DNA from: Caldalkalibacillus mannanilyticus JCM 10596
GTDB taxonomy: Bacteria; Bacillota; Bacilli; Caldalkalibacillales; JCM-10596
Reading direction: 5' to 3'
Assembly (NCBI RefSeq): GCF_000615945.1
Contig: NZ_BAMO01000032.1
Span: 1-61,053, forward strand
Length of the DNA: 61,053 nucleotides
The translations under genes were made by a program, and so were the position numbers. This document shows positions 51,531-61,053 of the stretch, one piece after another. Every line of letters begins with the position of its first letter. Position 1 is the stretch's first letter. Under the pieces are notes generated by a model. The model worked only from the letters and a program-made list of their open reading frames with translations, had not been told where the DNA came from and did not search any database.

Positions 51531-52013
51531 ATCTCTTTCTTTGATCAACCCATCTAGCAATGTGAAGACTTCTTTTGATTCTAGGTTTTGAACCAGAGCC
51601 ATCTCACTGATTAAAATTTGTTTTGCTTGATCTAACATTTTCCGTTCGCCTGTTGATAAGCCCTTGGCTCGATCACGTATCATCAGACTGCGAACGACTC
51701 CTGCTACTTCGTATATATCGCCACTTTTAATTTTGTCCATATTGGCACGATAACGTTGATTCCAATTTGTTGCAAGATCCTGTTCTTGCTCACCCAGGAT
51801 ATCCATCACTCGATTGATGGCTTCATTCTCCACTACTTGACGTAGACCGATATGATTTACATTTTCCATAGGAATCATGACCTTCATGTCCCCTATAGGC
51901 ATTCGCATGACAAAGTACTTTTTCTTCTGTCCTAAAATCTCTTTTTCCTCGATTCCTTCTATGACACCTGCACCATGCATGGGATAAACCACTTTATCTC
52001 CTATATCGAACAT
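51519..52013 (-). CDS. carD: CarD-family transcriptional regulator
   Basis: The 164-residue protein has an N-terminal Tudor-like RNA polymerase-interacting domain (FDIGDKVVYPMHGAGVIEGI) and a helical C-terminal DNA-binding domain (WNQRYRANMDKIKSGDIYEV, KGLSTGERKMLDQA). CarD proteins bind the polymerase beta subunit and stabilise open promoter complexes. Two adjacent ATGs (52016, 52013) follow GGGGGTG; the second has the better spacing. It stands between pssA and yacL, a place empty in Bacillus subtilis. Confidence 0.93.
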   Translation of the reverse strand: MFDIGDKVVYPMHGAGVIEGIEEKEILGQKKKYFVMRMPIGDMKVMIPMENVNHIGLRQVVENEAINRVMDILGEQEQDLATNWNQRYRANMDKIKSGDIYEVAGVVRSLMIRDRAKGLSTGERKMLDQAKQILISEMALVQNLESKEVFTLLDGLIKERDASM

Positions 52014-52135
52014 CATGTCACCCCCAAGTAAATATCCAATATCAGGATACCACAAACCTAGAAACAATGTCAAATTTAAAACTAAAATATTAGCACAAAA
52101 GGATTACTATCGTCAATACTTTTTTCCTAAATTAT

Positions 52136-52870
52136 TCATTTTATTTTTGACTTTTTAGGTCTGCGAAGTCTGCGTCTTTTGACTAAACCATCGACACTTT
52201 TCTTCACCCCATATAAGGCATACAAGACTAACGGGACAAAAACAATCATTGGAAATTTTGAAGGGAAGACAAAGGCTACGACAGCTATCAGTCCCACAAC
52301 TAAGGGTGTAATCCAAAAAGCAGCTCTAGGAACACCTACTTTTTTGAAATTTGGATATTGAATGTTACTTACCATGAGAAAGGATAGAGCCACCATCCCC
52401 ATCGGTAAAAGTATTTCCACGAAAACCTCATGATAGAGAGCTAAAGTAGCTAATACTCCTCCCGCTGCTGTAATAGGGAGTCCCGTAAAAAATCCAGGAG
52501 CACTATCTTGTACACTAAAGCGTGCCAAACGCAAAGCACCACATATTGGAAATAAAGCTGTTATTATAATACCCCAAACTCCATAGCTTTGTAAAATAAC
52601 AAGATACATGATAATGGCAGGGGCTACTCCAAAAGTAACAATATCTGATAAAGAATCCAGCTCTTTACCAAACTCACTTGCTGCATTTAGCATACGTGCC
52701 ATGCGACCATCTAACCCATCTAATAACATACCTATGATAACTAAGATAGCGGCATAACTTAAAAATGTTGAATGTTGATCAACTGCGCCTTGAACAGCTA
52801 ATATAATGGCCATAATTCCTAAAAATAAGTTTCCAACAGTAAACATACTAGGAATACTTTTAATAAACAT
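52136..52870 (-). CDS. pssA: CDP-diacylglycerol-serine O-phosphatidyltransferase-like enzyme
   Basis: The 244-residue membrane protein has about seven hydrophobic segments and the full CDP-alcohol phosphatidyltransferase motif (DGLDGRMARMLNAASEFGKE followed by LDSLSD). The arrangement (motif in the second helix, basic C-terminus RRRLRRPKKSKIK) best fits phosphatidylserine synthase, which starts phosphatidylethanolamine synthesis. Substrate choice cannot be proved from sequence. ATG 52870 follows GGTGGAGGA. It lies between disA and carD. Confidence 0.88.
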   Translation of the reverse strand: MFIKSIPSMFTVGNLFLGIMAIILAVQGAVDQHSTFLSYAAILVIIGMLLDGLDGRMARMLNAASEFGKELDSLSDIVTFGVAPAIIMYLVILQSYGVWGIIITALFPICGALRLARFSVQDSAPGFFTGLPITAAGGVLATLALYHEVFVEILLPMGMVALSFLMVSNIQYPNFKKVGVPRAAFWITPLVVGLIAVVAFVFPSKFPMIVFVPLVLYALYGVKKSVDGLVKRRRLRRPKKSKIK

Positions 52871-52933
52871 GACTCCTCCACCTTCTATCCGTCTCACATC
52901 TATCTATATCATTCGCAGTAACGTCGGTTACTA

Positions 52934-54007
52934 TTAGATGTGGCGATCAATAAACATCTGTTCCTGTATTCTCATTAACCCATCTTTTATCGCTCTTGCA
53001 CGCACTTCTCCAATACCGTCAACTTCGTCTAACTCCTCTATGGTAGCCATCATCACTTGAGGTAAGTATTGAAACTGCTCCACTAAATTTCCAATAATCA
53101 TCGAAGGTAGCCTTGGAATCTTATTTAAAATTCTATAGCCCCTTGGTGAAATGGTTTCCTCTTGGATATTGATGGTCCCACTATACCCTAATAGACGAAC
53201 AACAGTATTATTTTCTAACAACTCATCGGCAGATAATTTCTTCAATTCAGCAAGCACACTGGCAGGGTCACAGCACTGGTCTTTGCAATAGTCTTTGATT
53301 AAGAGGTACGTTTCTTCCTCCACATTGGATACAAGCTCCTCTAATTGCATGCTAATTAAGCGCCCTTCCGATCCAAGCTCATTAATATAGCGATTAATTT
53401 CAGCCTTAATTCTTAGCACCATTTCTATTCGGTGAATCACCATGGATACTTCCTGTAAGGTAACAAGCTCTTCAAATTCCAAAGCCCCTAGGTTTGTCAT
53501 TGCTTGATCTAATACTGACTTATACTTCTCTAAGGTTTGAATCGCTTGATTTGCTTTTGTTAGGATCACTCCAATGTCTTTCAAGGCATAACGAAACTGT
53601 CCTTGGTACAAGGTGATGACATTTCTTCTCTGCGAAATCGAAACCACAAGTTGGCCCGTTTGTTTGGCGACTCGTTCCGCTGTACGATGCCGAATTCCTG
53701 TTTCACCAGAAGGAATAGAGGAGTCAGGAATAAGCTGAGCGTTGGCAAATAAAATTCTTTTTCCATCGTCACTGAGAATAATGGCTCCATCCATCTTGGC
53801 TAGCTCATATAAGCTAGCTGGTGAAAAATCACTATCTATGGAAAAACCCCCATCTACAATATTCATGATTCCCTCACTATATCCAAATACAATAAGGCCT
53901 CCTGTTTTGGCCCTCAGAACATTTTCAAGTCCGTCTCGAATCGCTGTACCTGGAGCGACAAAACGTAAAACAGAACTCATGACATCTCTTTTTTTTATCT
54001 CTGACAT
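52934..54007 (-). CDS. disA: DNA integrity scanning diadenylate cyclase DisA
   Basis: The 357-residue protein has an N-terminal DAC domain with [11 protein letters not shown] and GIRHRTAER (catalytic and ATP-binding motifs), a helical spine, and a C-terminal helix-hairpin-helix DNA-binding domain ([20 protein letters not shown]). It makes c-di-AMP from ATP and responds to branched DNA. It shares one base with the end of radA (both at 54007), whose product inhibits DisA in Bacillus, so coupling is functional as well as genetic. Confidence 0.97.
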   Translation of the reverse strand: MSEIKKRDVMSSVLRFVAPGTAIRDGLENVLRAKTGGLIVFGYSEGIMNIVDGGFSIDSDFSPASLYELAKMDGAIILSDDGKRILFANAQLIPDSSIPSGETGIRHRTAERVAKQTGQLVVSISQRRNVITLYQGQFRYALKDIGVILTKANQAIQTLEKYKSVLDQAMTNLGALEFEELVTLQEVSMVIHRIEMVLRIKAEINRYINELGSEGRLISMQLEELVSNVEEETYLLIKDYCKDQCCDPASVLAELKKLSADELLENNTVVRLLGYSGTINIQEETISPRGYRILNKIPRLPSMIIGNLVEQFQYLPQVMMATIEELDEVDGIGEVRARAIKDGLMRIQEQMFIDRHI

Positions 54008-55382
54008 TATTCCTTCCCTCCAAAAACAGCATCTAACGCCTCACTAACAGATTCGACTCCAATCACTTTCATTCCTTTAGGAGCTGTCCAACCAGTCGTA
54101 TTTTTCATTGGAACGATGACTCTTTTAAACCCAAGCTTGTGAGCCTCTAAGACCCTCTGTTCTATTCGAGACACTCCCCTAACTTCTCCCGTTAAACCAA
54201 TTTCTCCGATGACCACATCATATGGGCTTGTAGGTTTATCTCTGAAACTAGAGGCAATACTAACCGCGATCCCTAGATCTAGTGCAGGTTCATTCAGTTT
54301 CACACCACCCGCCACATTGACATAGGCATCTTGATTCTGTAGTAATAATCCCACTCTTTTCTCTAGAACAGCCATGATCAGCGAAACACGATGATGGTCC
54401 ACACCTGTAGCCATTCGACGAGGTGTGCCAAAGCTAGTTGGGGATATTAATGCTTGTAATTCGACTAAGACAGGGCGAGTTCCTTCCATACTCGAAATAA
54501 CAATGGAACCTGCCGCTCCATGAGCCCTTTCTTCTAGAAACATTTCAGATGGGTTAGAAACCTCATCCAAACCAAATTCTTTCATTTCAAATATCCCTAT
54601 TTCATTCGTAGATCCAAAACGATTTTTGACAGACCTAAGGATACGATAGGTATGATGACGCTCTCCTTCAAAATATAAAACAGCATCCACCATATGCTCC
54701 AATAAACGTGGTCCAGCAATCGTACCTTCCTTCGTCACATGACCCACGATAAAAATAGCTACCCCTTTTGTTTTCGCTATTTTCATAAACGTAGCGGTAC
54801 ACTCTCTCACCTGTGCGACACTACCAGGGGCTGAGGTGATATCCTCTTGCGATACTGTCTGGATGGAATCAATAATGACGACCTTAGGCTGTACTTGCTC
54901 CATCTGCTCCGCTATTACATGAACATCTGTTTCCGCTAAAATATATAGCTCATCAGAATCAATTCCCAAACGATCCGCTCTCATTTTGGTTTGACGGATC
55001 GACTCTTCTCCCGATACATACAAAACTTTATGAGTTTGTTTACTCAATATCCCGGAGATTTGGAGCAGCAGTGTCGATTTTCCTATCCCTGGATCTCCTC
55101 CTACCAATACTAAAGAGCCTGGGACGATCCCGCCCCCTAAAACCCGATTCACTTCTTCCATCGAAGTCGAAATACGAGGTTCATCGCTAGACACAATCTG
55201 AGTGATCGGGATCGGCTTAGATTGAGTGCGAGCTCCTGTCTGGAATGTTCTATTTTTTGATCATGAATTATTTTTTCTTCTACCATGGAATTCCATTCTG
55301 CACACCCCGGACATTTTCCCATCCATTTGGGTGATTCGTATCCACAATGTTGACATACAAATACCGTTTTTTTCTTCGCCAT
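54007..55382 (-). CDS. radA: DNA repair helicase RadA/Sms (one-base frameshift in the sequence)
   Basis: The N-terminus [20 protein letters not shown] carries the zinc finger (CQHC..CPGC). A T6 run at 55253-55258 (A6 on the coding strand) is followed by a frame change. One more base gives [20 protein letters not shown] and joins smoothly to the ATPase core: [15 protein letters not shown] (Walker A), [15 protein letters not shown] and the Lon-protease-like C-terminal domain. The restored length is 458 residues, equal to Bacillus RadA. RadA drives branch migration in recombination. Homopolymer length error is the likely cause of the break. Confidence 0.94.
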
Positions 55383-55425
55383 TATGTATCACCTATGTTA
55401 AATGTACCATTTTCCTAGGCTAAAT

Positions 55426-55464
55426 AAAAGAACCGAAGTCAGGTGACCAACTTCAGTTCTTTTT
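55426..55464 (-). terminator. Terminator between clpC and radA
   Basis: On the minus strand AAAAAGAACTGAAGT pairs with ACTTCGGTTCTTTT (one mismatch), about 30 bases after the clpC stop. The T-tract is the end of the arm itself plus TTATTTAG. It separates the ctsR operon from radA, with leakage likely. Confidence 0.75.
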
Positions 55465-55490
55465 ATCATGCTAAAGGATACGTATTTATT

Positions 55491-57932
55491 TTATTGTTTG
55501 ATGGATTCTTTTTTTGTTACTTTTAATTCTCCATCTACTTCATCAATGACCACCGAATCTCCTTTTTTAATATTGCCAAGGAGTAATTCTTCAGATAGTC
55601 GATCTTCTACTTGGCGTTGGAGGGCTCGACGTAGTGGTCTGGCTCCATATTGAGGGTCAAAGCCTTCTTTGGCAATGTGACGAAGGGCGGCATCTGTCAG
55701 AGTGATTTCAATCTCTTGCTCTTTCAAGCGTTTTTCTAATTCTTTTGCCATAAGCCCTACAATTTCTTGGATGTGAGGCTCTTCTAGGGAATGGAACACA
55801 ATAAGTTCATCCACCCTATTGAGAAACTCAGGTCTAAAGGTACGCTTTAATTCACCCATGACTTTATCCTTCATATTCCGATAATCCTGCTCTTGATTCC
55901 CTGCATTGAAGCCTAATGTAGAGTTTTTCTTAATCATATCCGCTCCCACATTGGAAGTCATGATAATAGCTGTATTTCTAAAGTCAACCGTTCTGCCCTT
56001 GGAGTCTGTGAGCCTTCCGTCTTCGAGCACCTGAAGTAAAATATTAAAGACATCTGGATGGGCTTTTTCAATCTCATCCAGTAAGACAACAGAATAAGGC
56101 TTACGTCTTACCTTTTCCGTTAATTGTCCTCCTTCTTCATAACCCACATAACCAGGAGGGGAGCCAACTAATCTTGACGTAGAATGCTTCTCCATATATT
56201 CTGACATATCAATTCGGATCGTTGCATTCTCATCTCCAAATAAACTCTCAGCTACAGCCCTCGCTAGCTCTGTTTTCCCTACCCCTGTAGGTCCAAGGAA
56301 AATAAATGAACCAATAGGACGTTTTGGATCCTTTAGCCCTGCACGCGCTCGACGAACCGCTCTGGAGATCGCCTTCACGGCTTCCTCTTGCCCTATCACT
56401 CTCTTATGCAGGATTTCCTCCATTTTGATCAAGCGTTCTGTTTCTTCTTCTGCCAGCTTACTCACTGGGATTCCAGTCCAGCTAGCGACGATTTGAGCAA
56501 TATCTTCGCCTGTCACTTCGGAATCGGTTTGTCCTTGAATCTCTTTCCACTCGTTTTTGTTTTTCTCCAGCTCTTCACGAAGCTTTTGCTCCGTATCACG
56601 TAGGGATGCCGCCTTCTCAAACTCCTGGCTTTGTACGGCTGCGTCCTTTTCTTTCTTGATTCCCTCTAATTTTTGCTCCATTTCTTTTAAATTAGGAGGA
56701 GCTGTATATGATTTTAAGCGTACTTTGGATGCAGCTTCATCAATCAGGTCAATGGCTTTGTCTGGTAAGAAACGATCGGTAATATAGCGATCAGATAGCT
56801 TTACTGCTTGCTCAATGGCCTCATCTGTTATCTTCACACGGTGATGAGCTTCATAACGATCTCTTAGACCCTCTAAGATCTGAACTGCCTCATCGTTCGA
56901 TGGCTGATCCACTGTAATCGGTTGAAAACGACGCTCCAAGGCTGCATCCTTCTCGATATATTTACGGTATTCATCTAATGTGGTGGCTCCGATACATTGT
57001 AATTCTCCACGTGCCAAGGAAGGCTTCAAAATATTAGAGGCGTCAATAGCTCCTTCTGCCCCTCCTGCTCCTATTAAGGTATGCAGCTCGTCAATGAATA
57101 AAATGACATTTCCAGCCTGACGAATTTCATCCATGATTTTCTTTAGACGATCTTCAAATTCACCACGATACTTGGTCCCTGCCACCACAGTTCCCATATC
57201 TAGTGTCATAACTCTCTTATCACGTAATGTTTCAGGAATTTCATTATTGACAATGCGTTGAGCCAGCCCTTCAGCAATGGCTGTTTTTCCTACTCCAGGC
57301 TCTCCAATGAGGACTGGGTTATTTTTTGTCCGGCGACTCAATACTTGAATCACACGCTCAATCTCCTTGCTTCTTCCGATAACAGGGTCTAATGCTTCTT
57401 CTCTAGCAACGGCGGTAAGATCACGTGCCAAGCTATCTAAAGTAGGGGTATTAGCATTGGCATTCTGACCTCCTTGAGCGTTGGCTGCTGTTGTTTCATT
57501 TGACCCTAACAATTGCAGTACCTGCTGCCTTGCTTTATTTAAGCTCACGCCTAAATTATTTAATACACGTGCGGCAACTCCTTCACCTTCACGAATCAAC
57601 CCAAGCAAAATATGCTCTGTCCCAACATACGTATGACCCAGTTTTCTCGCCTCATCCATAGAAAGCTCAATCACTTTCTTGGCTCTCGGAGTATAATGGA
57701 TGTTTTGACTGCCTTCAGATCCTTTGCCAATCAAGGTTTCGACTTCTTTTTGGATTTTATCCATATCTAAATTCAATGCTTGTAGCGCCTTAGCTGCTAT
57801 TCCTTCTCCTTCTCGAATCAGTCCCAGAAGGATGTGTTCCGTTCCAATATTATTATGCCCTAAGCGGATGGCTTCTTCTTGAGCTAATGCTAATACCTTC
57901 TGTGCTCTCTCTGTAAAACGTCCAAACATCAT
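55491..57932 (-). CDS. clpC: ATP-dependent Clp protease ATPase ClpC
   Basis: The 813-residue AAA+ unfoldase has two N-terminal Clp repeats (about 1-145, [15 protein letters not shown] twice). The first ATPase domain has GEPGVGKT at 210-217, a UVR/middle domain lies around 420-470, and the second ATPase domain has GPTGVGKT (about 545-552). With ClpP it degrades McsB-arginine-phosphorylated proteins, CtsR and others. GGAGGG is six bases before ATG 57932. It is last in the ctsR-mcsA-mcsB-clpC operon. Confidence 0.98.
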   Translation of the reverse strand: MMFGRFTERAQKVLALAQEEAIRLGHNNIGTEHILLGLIREGEGIAAKALQALNLDMDKIQKEVETLIGKGSEGSQNIHYTPRAKKVIELSMDEARKLGHTYVGTEHILLGLIREGEGVAARVLNNLGVSLNKARQQVLQLLGSNETTAANAQGGQNANANTPTLDSLARDLTAVAREEALDPVIGRSKEIERVIQVLSRRTKNNPVLIGEPGVGKTAIAEGLAQRIVNNEIPETLRDKRVMTLDMGTVVAGTKYRGEFEDRLKKIMDEIRQAGNVILFIDELHTLIGAGGAEGAIDASNILKPSLARGELQCIGATTLDEYRKYIEKDAALERRFQPITVDQPSNDEAVQILEGLRDRYEAHHRVKITDEAIEQAVKLSDRYITDRFLPDKAIDLIDEAASKVRLKSYTAPPNLKEMEQKLEGIKKEKDAAVQSQEFEKAASLRDTEQKLREELEKNKNEWKEIQGQTDSEVTGEDIAQIVASWTGIPVSKLAEEETERLIKMEEILHKRVIGQEEAVKAISRAVRRARAGLKDPKRPIGSFIFLGPTGVGKTELARAVAESLFGDENATIRIDMSEYMEKHSTSRLVGSPPGYVGYEEGGQLTEKVRRKPYSVVLLDEIEKAHPDVFNILLQVLEDGRLTDSKGRTVDFRNTAIIMTSNVGADMIKKNSTLGFNAGNQEQDYRNMKDKVMGELKRTFRPEFLNRVDELIVFHSLEEPHIQEIVGLMAKELEKRLKEQEIEITLTDAALRHIAKEGFDPQYGARPLRRALQRQVEDRLSEELLLGNIKKGDSVVIDEVDGELKVTKKESIKQ

Positions 57933-57952
57933 ATAAATCCCTCCAATTTTAC

Positions 57953-59020
57953 TTATTCACTAAGCAATAATCTTTCTCTAATTAATTTAGCTCTGCGCTC
58001 ATCTCGTTGTTCCGGAGAAAGTGTCTCCCCTGCATATTGTTGTAAAAATCCTGGTTGAGTAAGAACAATAAGTTCATTTAAAATGGTCGATGATGTCCCT
58101 TTGATTAAGCCTAAATCGATACCCAGACGAACATCAGATAGCCTCTGAGTTGCCTCCTTTGACTCTATAACGCGAGCATTGGATAGGATACCGTATGAAC
58201 GGTAAATACGATCTTCTAGTCTTAATCTCGAGCTTTCTAGGATGGATTTTCTTGCTTGACGCTCCTGCTCTATTAATTGTTTTGTAACATTGGCTAGATC
58301 TTCTATAATTTCTGTTTCTGAACGTCCTAAGGTAATTTGATTTGAAATCTGAAATATATTACCTAAAGCATCACTGCCTTCACCATAAATCCCACGAACA
58401 ACAAGTCCTAACTGATTAATAGCAGGCAGGATGCGATTCATATGCTGTCCCATAACTAGGGCAGGCAAATGCATCATGACAGAAGCTCGTAATCCTGTCC
58501 CTACATTCGTTGGGCAACTCGTCAAAAAACCATACTTCTCATCAAAGGCAAAATCAAGATGAGATTCAAACCAATCATCTAAGCTATTTGCTTGATTCCA
58601 AGCACCCTCAAGCTGAAAACCAGGAAATAAGCATTGAATACGGATGTGATCTTCTTCGTTTAACATAATACTCACGGATTCATTTTCGCTTAATATCACG
58701 GCACCAGCCTTTGACTCGTCAGCTAAATTTGGACTAATCAGATGTTTTTCCACTAGGACTCTTTTTTCTAAAGCTTTCAGTTGACTCATTGTAAGCAGTG
58801 TTAGAGATCCCAGCTCTTTTTGAGGTTCACTCTGATTTGTGATTCCTCCCACTGATTCTGTGACCTGTTCTAGCTGTTCCTCTGTAGCAATCAGTGGAAA
58901 GGGAATCGAATTTAGGTTGCGGGCCAATCGAATACGGCTACTAATAACAATATCCGATTCAGGCCCATCTCCTCTCATCCAGTCGCTTAATGCATTTTTA
59001 ATAAACTTTTCAAGTGACAT
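57953..59020 (-). CDS. mcsB: Protein arginine kinase McsB
   Basis: The 355-residue phosphagen-kinase-like enzyme has the nucleotide-binding [16 protein letters not shown], the catalytic [14 protein letters not shown] (essential Cys) and the C-terminal RDERRA motif (RDxxRA) that senses phosphoarginine. It marks damaged proteins and CtsR for ClpCP. It starts 14 bases after mcsA in the CtsR-controlled operon. Confidence 0.97.
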   Translation of the reverse strand: MSLEKFIKNALSDWMRGDGPESDIVISSRIRLARNLNSIPFPLIATEEQLEQVTESVGGITNQSEPQKELGSLTLLTMSQLKALEKRVLVEKHLISPNLADESKAGAVILSENESVSIMLNEEDHIRIQCLFPGFQLEGAWNQANSLDDWFESHLDFAFDEKYGFLTSCPTNVGTGLRASVMMHLPALVMGQHMNRILPAINQLGLVVRGIYGEGSDALGNIFQISNQITLGRSETEIIEDLANVTKQLIEQERQARKSILESSRLRLEDRIYRSYGILSNARVIESKEATQRLSDVRLGIDLGLIKGTSSTILNELIVLTQPGFLQQYAGETLSPEQRDERRAKLIRERLLLSE

Positions 59021-59034
59021 GTCCCATCACCCTC

Positions 59035-59547
59035 TTACTTATTTAATTTAGACTCTAATTGCCTAATCTCATCTCGTAACTGTGCCGCTAGTTCAAATTC
59101 TTCATTGACTATAGAGGTTTGTAGCTTTTTTTTCAAATGATCCAGTTCGCGTCTCATCTGTATGACACTCCCTGATCTTCGAGGTATTTTCCCATAATGA
59201 GCTACATTGCCACTGTGAACTCGGCGAAAAATGGGTTCTAATCTTTCTCCAAAGGTTTCGTAGCATGTTGAACAACCAAATCGTCCACTTCTTGAGAACT
59301 GAGAGTAGGTTAGCCCACAGCTATTACAACGTAACGGTTGTGTGGTTTTTTGGCTAAAACCTGGTGAATCGAAATTTAATAGACCTGATAAGAGGTTATG
59401 AATAGAAAACGTGTTATCGACTCCTGGAACAGCTTCTCCTTTTTCTTTAGCACATACTTCACAGATATGAAATTCTGTTTTTTCTCCATTGATTATTTTG
59501 GTAAAATGCAAAGTAGCTTGTCGTTGACCACATTCCTGACAGATCAT
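59035..59547 (-). CDS. mcsA: McsB activator McsA
   Basis: The 170-residue protein has four CxxC zinc pairs (CQEC, CEVC, CNSC, CSTC) and a C-terminal UVR domain (NEEFELAAQLRDEIRQLESK). In Bacillus it activates the McsB arginine kinase and senses thiol or metal stress. ATG 59547 follows GGAGGGGA. It is 12 bases after ctsR. Confidence 0.97.
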   Translation of the reverse strand: MICQECGQRQATLHFTKIINGEKTEFHICEVCAKEKGEAVPGVDNTFSIHNLLSGLLNFDSPGFSQKTTQPLRCNSCGLTYSQFSRSGRFGCSTCYETFGERLEPIFRRVHSGNVAHYGKIPRRSGSVIQMRRELDHLKKKLQTSIVNEEFELAAQLRDEIRQLESKLNK

Positions 59548-59559
59548 GTTTCTCCCCTC

Positions 59560-60021
59560 CTATTTATACATAAGAGAAATTATCATTGCTTTTAAAAGTT
59601 TCGAACGAAGTTGATCTCGGATTTGAATTTGAAATGATAAGATATTTCTGTGAATAACGGACTTCATAATTCTAGCTTCCCGTTCTGTCACAATCCCAAC
59701 CTCCAATAATCGATCAATAATATCCTCTGAGGTTGCTTGAGGTATCTCATCCTCAATCATATCTAGAACCATTTGCATGAATTCTTGATTTTTAATTAAT
59801 TGAACTTTTTGTATGCGAATAAATCCGCCTCCACCTCGCTTGCTTTCCACAACATACCCTTTTTCAACTGTAAAACGAGTGTTAATAACATAATTGATTT
59901 GAGAAGGCACACATTGGAATTTATCAGCTAGTTCACTACGTTGAATCACGATAAATCCACTCTTACTCTGTTCTAAAATTAGTTTGAGGTGATTTTCAAT
60001 TACATCAGATATATTTCTCAT
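59560..60021 (-). CDS. ctsR: Class III heat-shock repressor CtsR
   Basis: The 153-residue repressor has the winged helix-turn-helix domain with the glycine-rich wing ESKRGGGGFIRI that senses heat, and a C-terminal dimerisation domain. It blocks clp genes until degraded or phosphorylated by McsB. The start at ATG 60021 is chosen because GGAGG is six bases away; ATG 60024 is also in frame. Operator and promoter lie directly upstream, so it is autoregulated. Confidence 0.97.
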   Translation of the reverse strand: MRNISDVIENHLKLILEQSKSGFIVIQRSELADKFQCVPSQINYVINTRFTVEKGYVVESKRGGGGFIRIQKVQLIKNQEFMQMVLDMIEDEIPQATSEDIIDRLLEVGIVTEREARIMKSVIHRNILSFQIQIRDQLRSKLLKAMIISLMYK

Positions 60022-60049
60022 CATCAACCTCCAAACATATACAATCTTT

Positions 60050-60072
60050 TTTGACTTTGACTATCTTTGACG
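60050..60072 (-). promoter_or_regulatory. CtsR operator with three half-sites
   Basis: On the plus strand TTTGAC occurs at 60050-60055, 60056-60061 and 60066-60071. The latter two form a standard CtsR box (TTTGACT, three bases, TTTGACG, complement of GTCAAA direct repeats). The operator lies at the transcription start of the ctsR operon; the extra abutting repeat is unusual. Confidence 0.88.
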
Positions 60073-60080
60073 TTACCTAA

Positions 60081-60109
60081 ATTATACTGACTTTTTTTTT
60101 ATTTTGCAA
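60081..60109 (-). promoter_or_regulatory. Sigma-A promoter of the ctsR operon
   Basis: On the minus strand TTGCAA (60104-60109), 17 bases that include nine consecutive A, and a perfect TATAAT (60081-60086). The CtsR operator follows it immediately. Confidence 0.85.
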
Positions 60110-60154
60110 GTGAGCTATTATATATTCTGTAGTCGTTAAGAGTTTAATATACCT

Positions 60155-60185
60155 ATAAAAAAAAGCGACCCTATATATGATCGCT
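60155..60185 (-). terminator. Terminator after the MgtC-family gene
   Basis: On the minus strand AGCGATC and GGTCGCT pair (one G-U) around ATATATA and are followed by TTTTTTTATA, directly after the stop codon at 60185. Confidence 0.85.
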
Positions 60186-60911
60186 CATGACTTCGATATG
60201 GTCACTTCCTTCACACCACGAATCGTCTTTAATTCATCCACAATAACCGCTATAGAAATAGCATAGGGAATACGGATACCAATAGACAGATACATATATC
60301 CTTCTTCACTCTCTTTACGGTCTTCAATGGCTATTTTTCTTATGCTGATGTTTTTCTTCCCTAATAATGTAGCAATCGCTCCTAACTTTCCAGGAGTATC
60401 TTCTACTTTTAAATAAATTAAATGTAAATGACTTTTCTTAATCAGGAGCTCCTCTAATCTCATTAAAAAAACCAAACTCAACAGAACTAATACCGTAGCT
60501 AAAATCGCTCCATAATAAAAACCAGCACCCAATGCTAGGCCTATTCCTGCTACAACCCAAAGCGAAGCCGCCGTCGTCAACCCCCGTACAGTGCCTCCGT
60601 GAACCAATACTTGTTCCAGCCCCAAGAAAACCTATTCCACTCACAACCTGTGCTGCCAATCTGGCAGGATCCGATACGACAAAGTTTTGATGTTCATTAA
60701 AAAACTCTTCAAATCCATACATAGAAATGAGCATAATTAAAGCTGAGCCAACACACACTAAAATATGAGTCCGAAAGCCCGCAGGATGATTATTTTGTTC
60801 TCGCTCAATCCCAACAATGCCACCTAATATAGTTGCCAAAATGAGGCGAATAGTGATCTCATCATAATTTGAAGACGTAAACATTTGCCATATAGAGATT
60901 AAATAGTCCAT
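60185..60911 (-). CDS. MgtC/SapB-family membrane protein with ACT-like tail (one-base frameshift in the sequence)
   Basis: The first part has RLILATILGGIVGIEREQNN, FRTHILVCVGSALIMLISMY and VSGIGFLGAGT, the classic MgtC membrane core. The frame then changes at about 60611 and continues HGGTVRGLTTAASLWVVAGI, further helices and an ACT-like C-terminal domain (YLKVEDTPGKLGAIATLLGK). Removing one base (ACAAGTA to ACAGTA) gives GAGTVLVHGGTVRGL and about 241 residues. MgtC proteins are linked to magnesium limitation and virulence in some bacteria; the role here is unknown. It sits just upstream of ctsR, but is closed by its own terminator. Confidence 0.88.
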
Positions 60912-61017
60912 TTCTATCCGCCCCTTCTTTTCTTATACTTATATATATGAAAATGATTAAGATTAAATATACCATAGTTTTATTTTTTTTAAACCTGTTA
61001 GAAACAAGATGCACAAA

Positions 61018-61050
61018 AAAGACACCCTTATTAATAAGGTGTCTTTTTCT
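61018..61050. terminator. Bidirectional terminator at the right edge
   Basis: GACACCCTTATTAATAAGGTGTC is nearly a perfect palindrome (one bulged C), flanked by A6 before and T5 after, so it can terminate in both directions. It marks the boundary with whatever lies beyond the window. The 60912-61017 gap carries the MgtC-gene ribosome-binding site (AAGGGGCGG) and no gene. Confidence 0.85.
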
Positions 61051-61053
61051 ATT

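Noticed and set aside
60185-60911. MgtC-family gene as first gene of the ctsR operon
   Set aside because: A strong terminator directly follows its stop codon, and ctsR has its own consensus promoter and operator downstream of that.

Overview
The window is a chromosomal segment of a spore-forming Gram-positive bacterium of the order Bacillales. The gene order from ctsR down to the tRNA cluster matches the Bacillus-type ribosomal/RNA polymerase superoperon region. Several details point away from Bacillus subtilis itself and loosely towards Brevibacillus/Paenibacillus-like families: a carD-pssA insertion beside disA, a KOW-domain gene between map and infA, no ECF transporter genes between rplQ and truA, and an adenylate kinase that has lost most of its LID zinc ligands. 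I cannot name the genus from sequence alone.

Layout, left to right. At 1-362 are three minus-strand tRNAs (Glu, Thr, Asn). At 0.56-8.1 kb is a small-gene district with mixed strands: an unknown 85-residue protein, a SpoIIM-family membrane protein, pdaB, kbaA, gerD, salA, cwlD, a DUF2207 membrane protein and a membrane-anchored rhodanese. At least five of these are spore cortex, germination or sporulation-signalling genes. From 8.5 to 60.9 kb every gene is on the minus strand. Read in transcription order (right to left) this block is: MgtC-family protein; ctsR-mcsA-mcsB-clpC (heat-shock protein control); radA-disA; pssA; carD; yacL; ispD-ispF; gltX; a cysteine T-box followed by cysE-cysS-mrnC-rlmB-rae1; sigH; rpmG-secE-nusG; rplK-rplA; L10 leader-rplJ-rplL; ybxB; rpoB-rpoC; ybxF-rpsL-rpsG-fusA-tuf; the S10-spc-alpha ribosomal protein genes (rpsJ to rplQ, with secY, adk, map and infA); truA; rplM-rpsI.

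Readable control signals include sigma-A promoters for the ctsR, cysE, rpmG-secE-nusG, rplJ, rpoB, rpsJ and rplM units. Others are a CtsR operator with three half-sites, the T-box, L10 and candidate L13 leaders, a candidate sigma-G promoter for gerD, and several intrinsic terminators.

The most important caveat for a reader is quality. Seven protein genes (rpoC, rplD, rplV, rlmB, cysS, radA and the MgtC-family gene) are each broken by one small indel, mostly in short homopolymers, and tRNA-Glu may have an eighth. Several of these genes are essential, so sequencing or assembly error is far likelier than true mutation; I annotate each across the break as one gene. I found no CRISPR array, prophage, complete insertion sequence or recognisable defence system, and no convincing undescribed multi-gene system. 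The more interesting leads are small: the atypical Adk LID, a 17-bp hairpin in the rpsL leader, a 16-bp perfect inverted repeat downstream of sigH, a purine-rich tandem repeat ahead of the rhodanese gene, and the self-complementary S10 leader.
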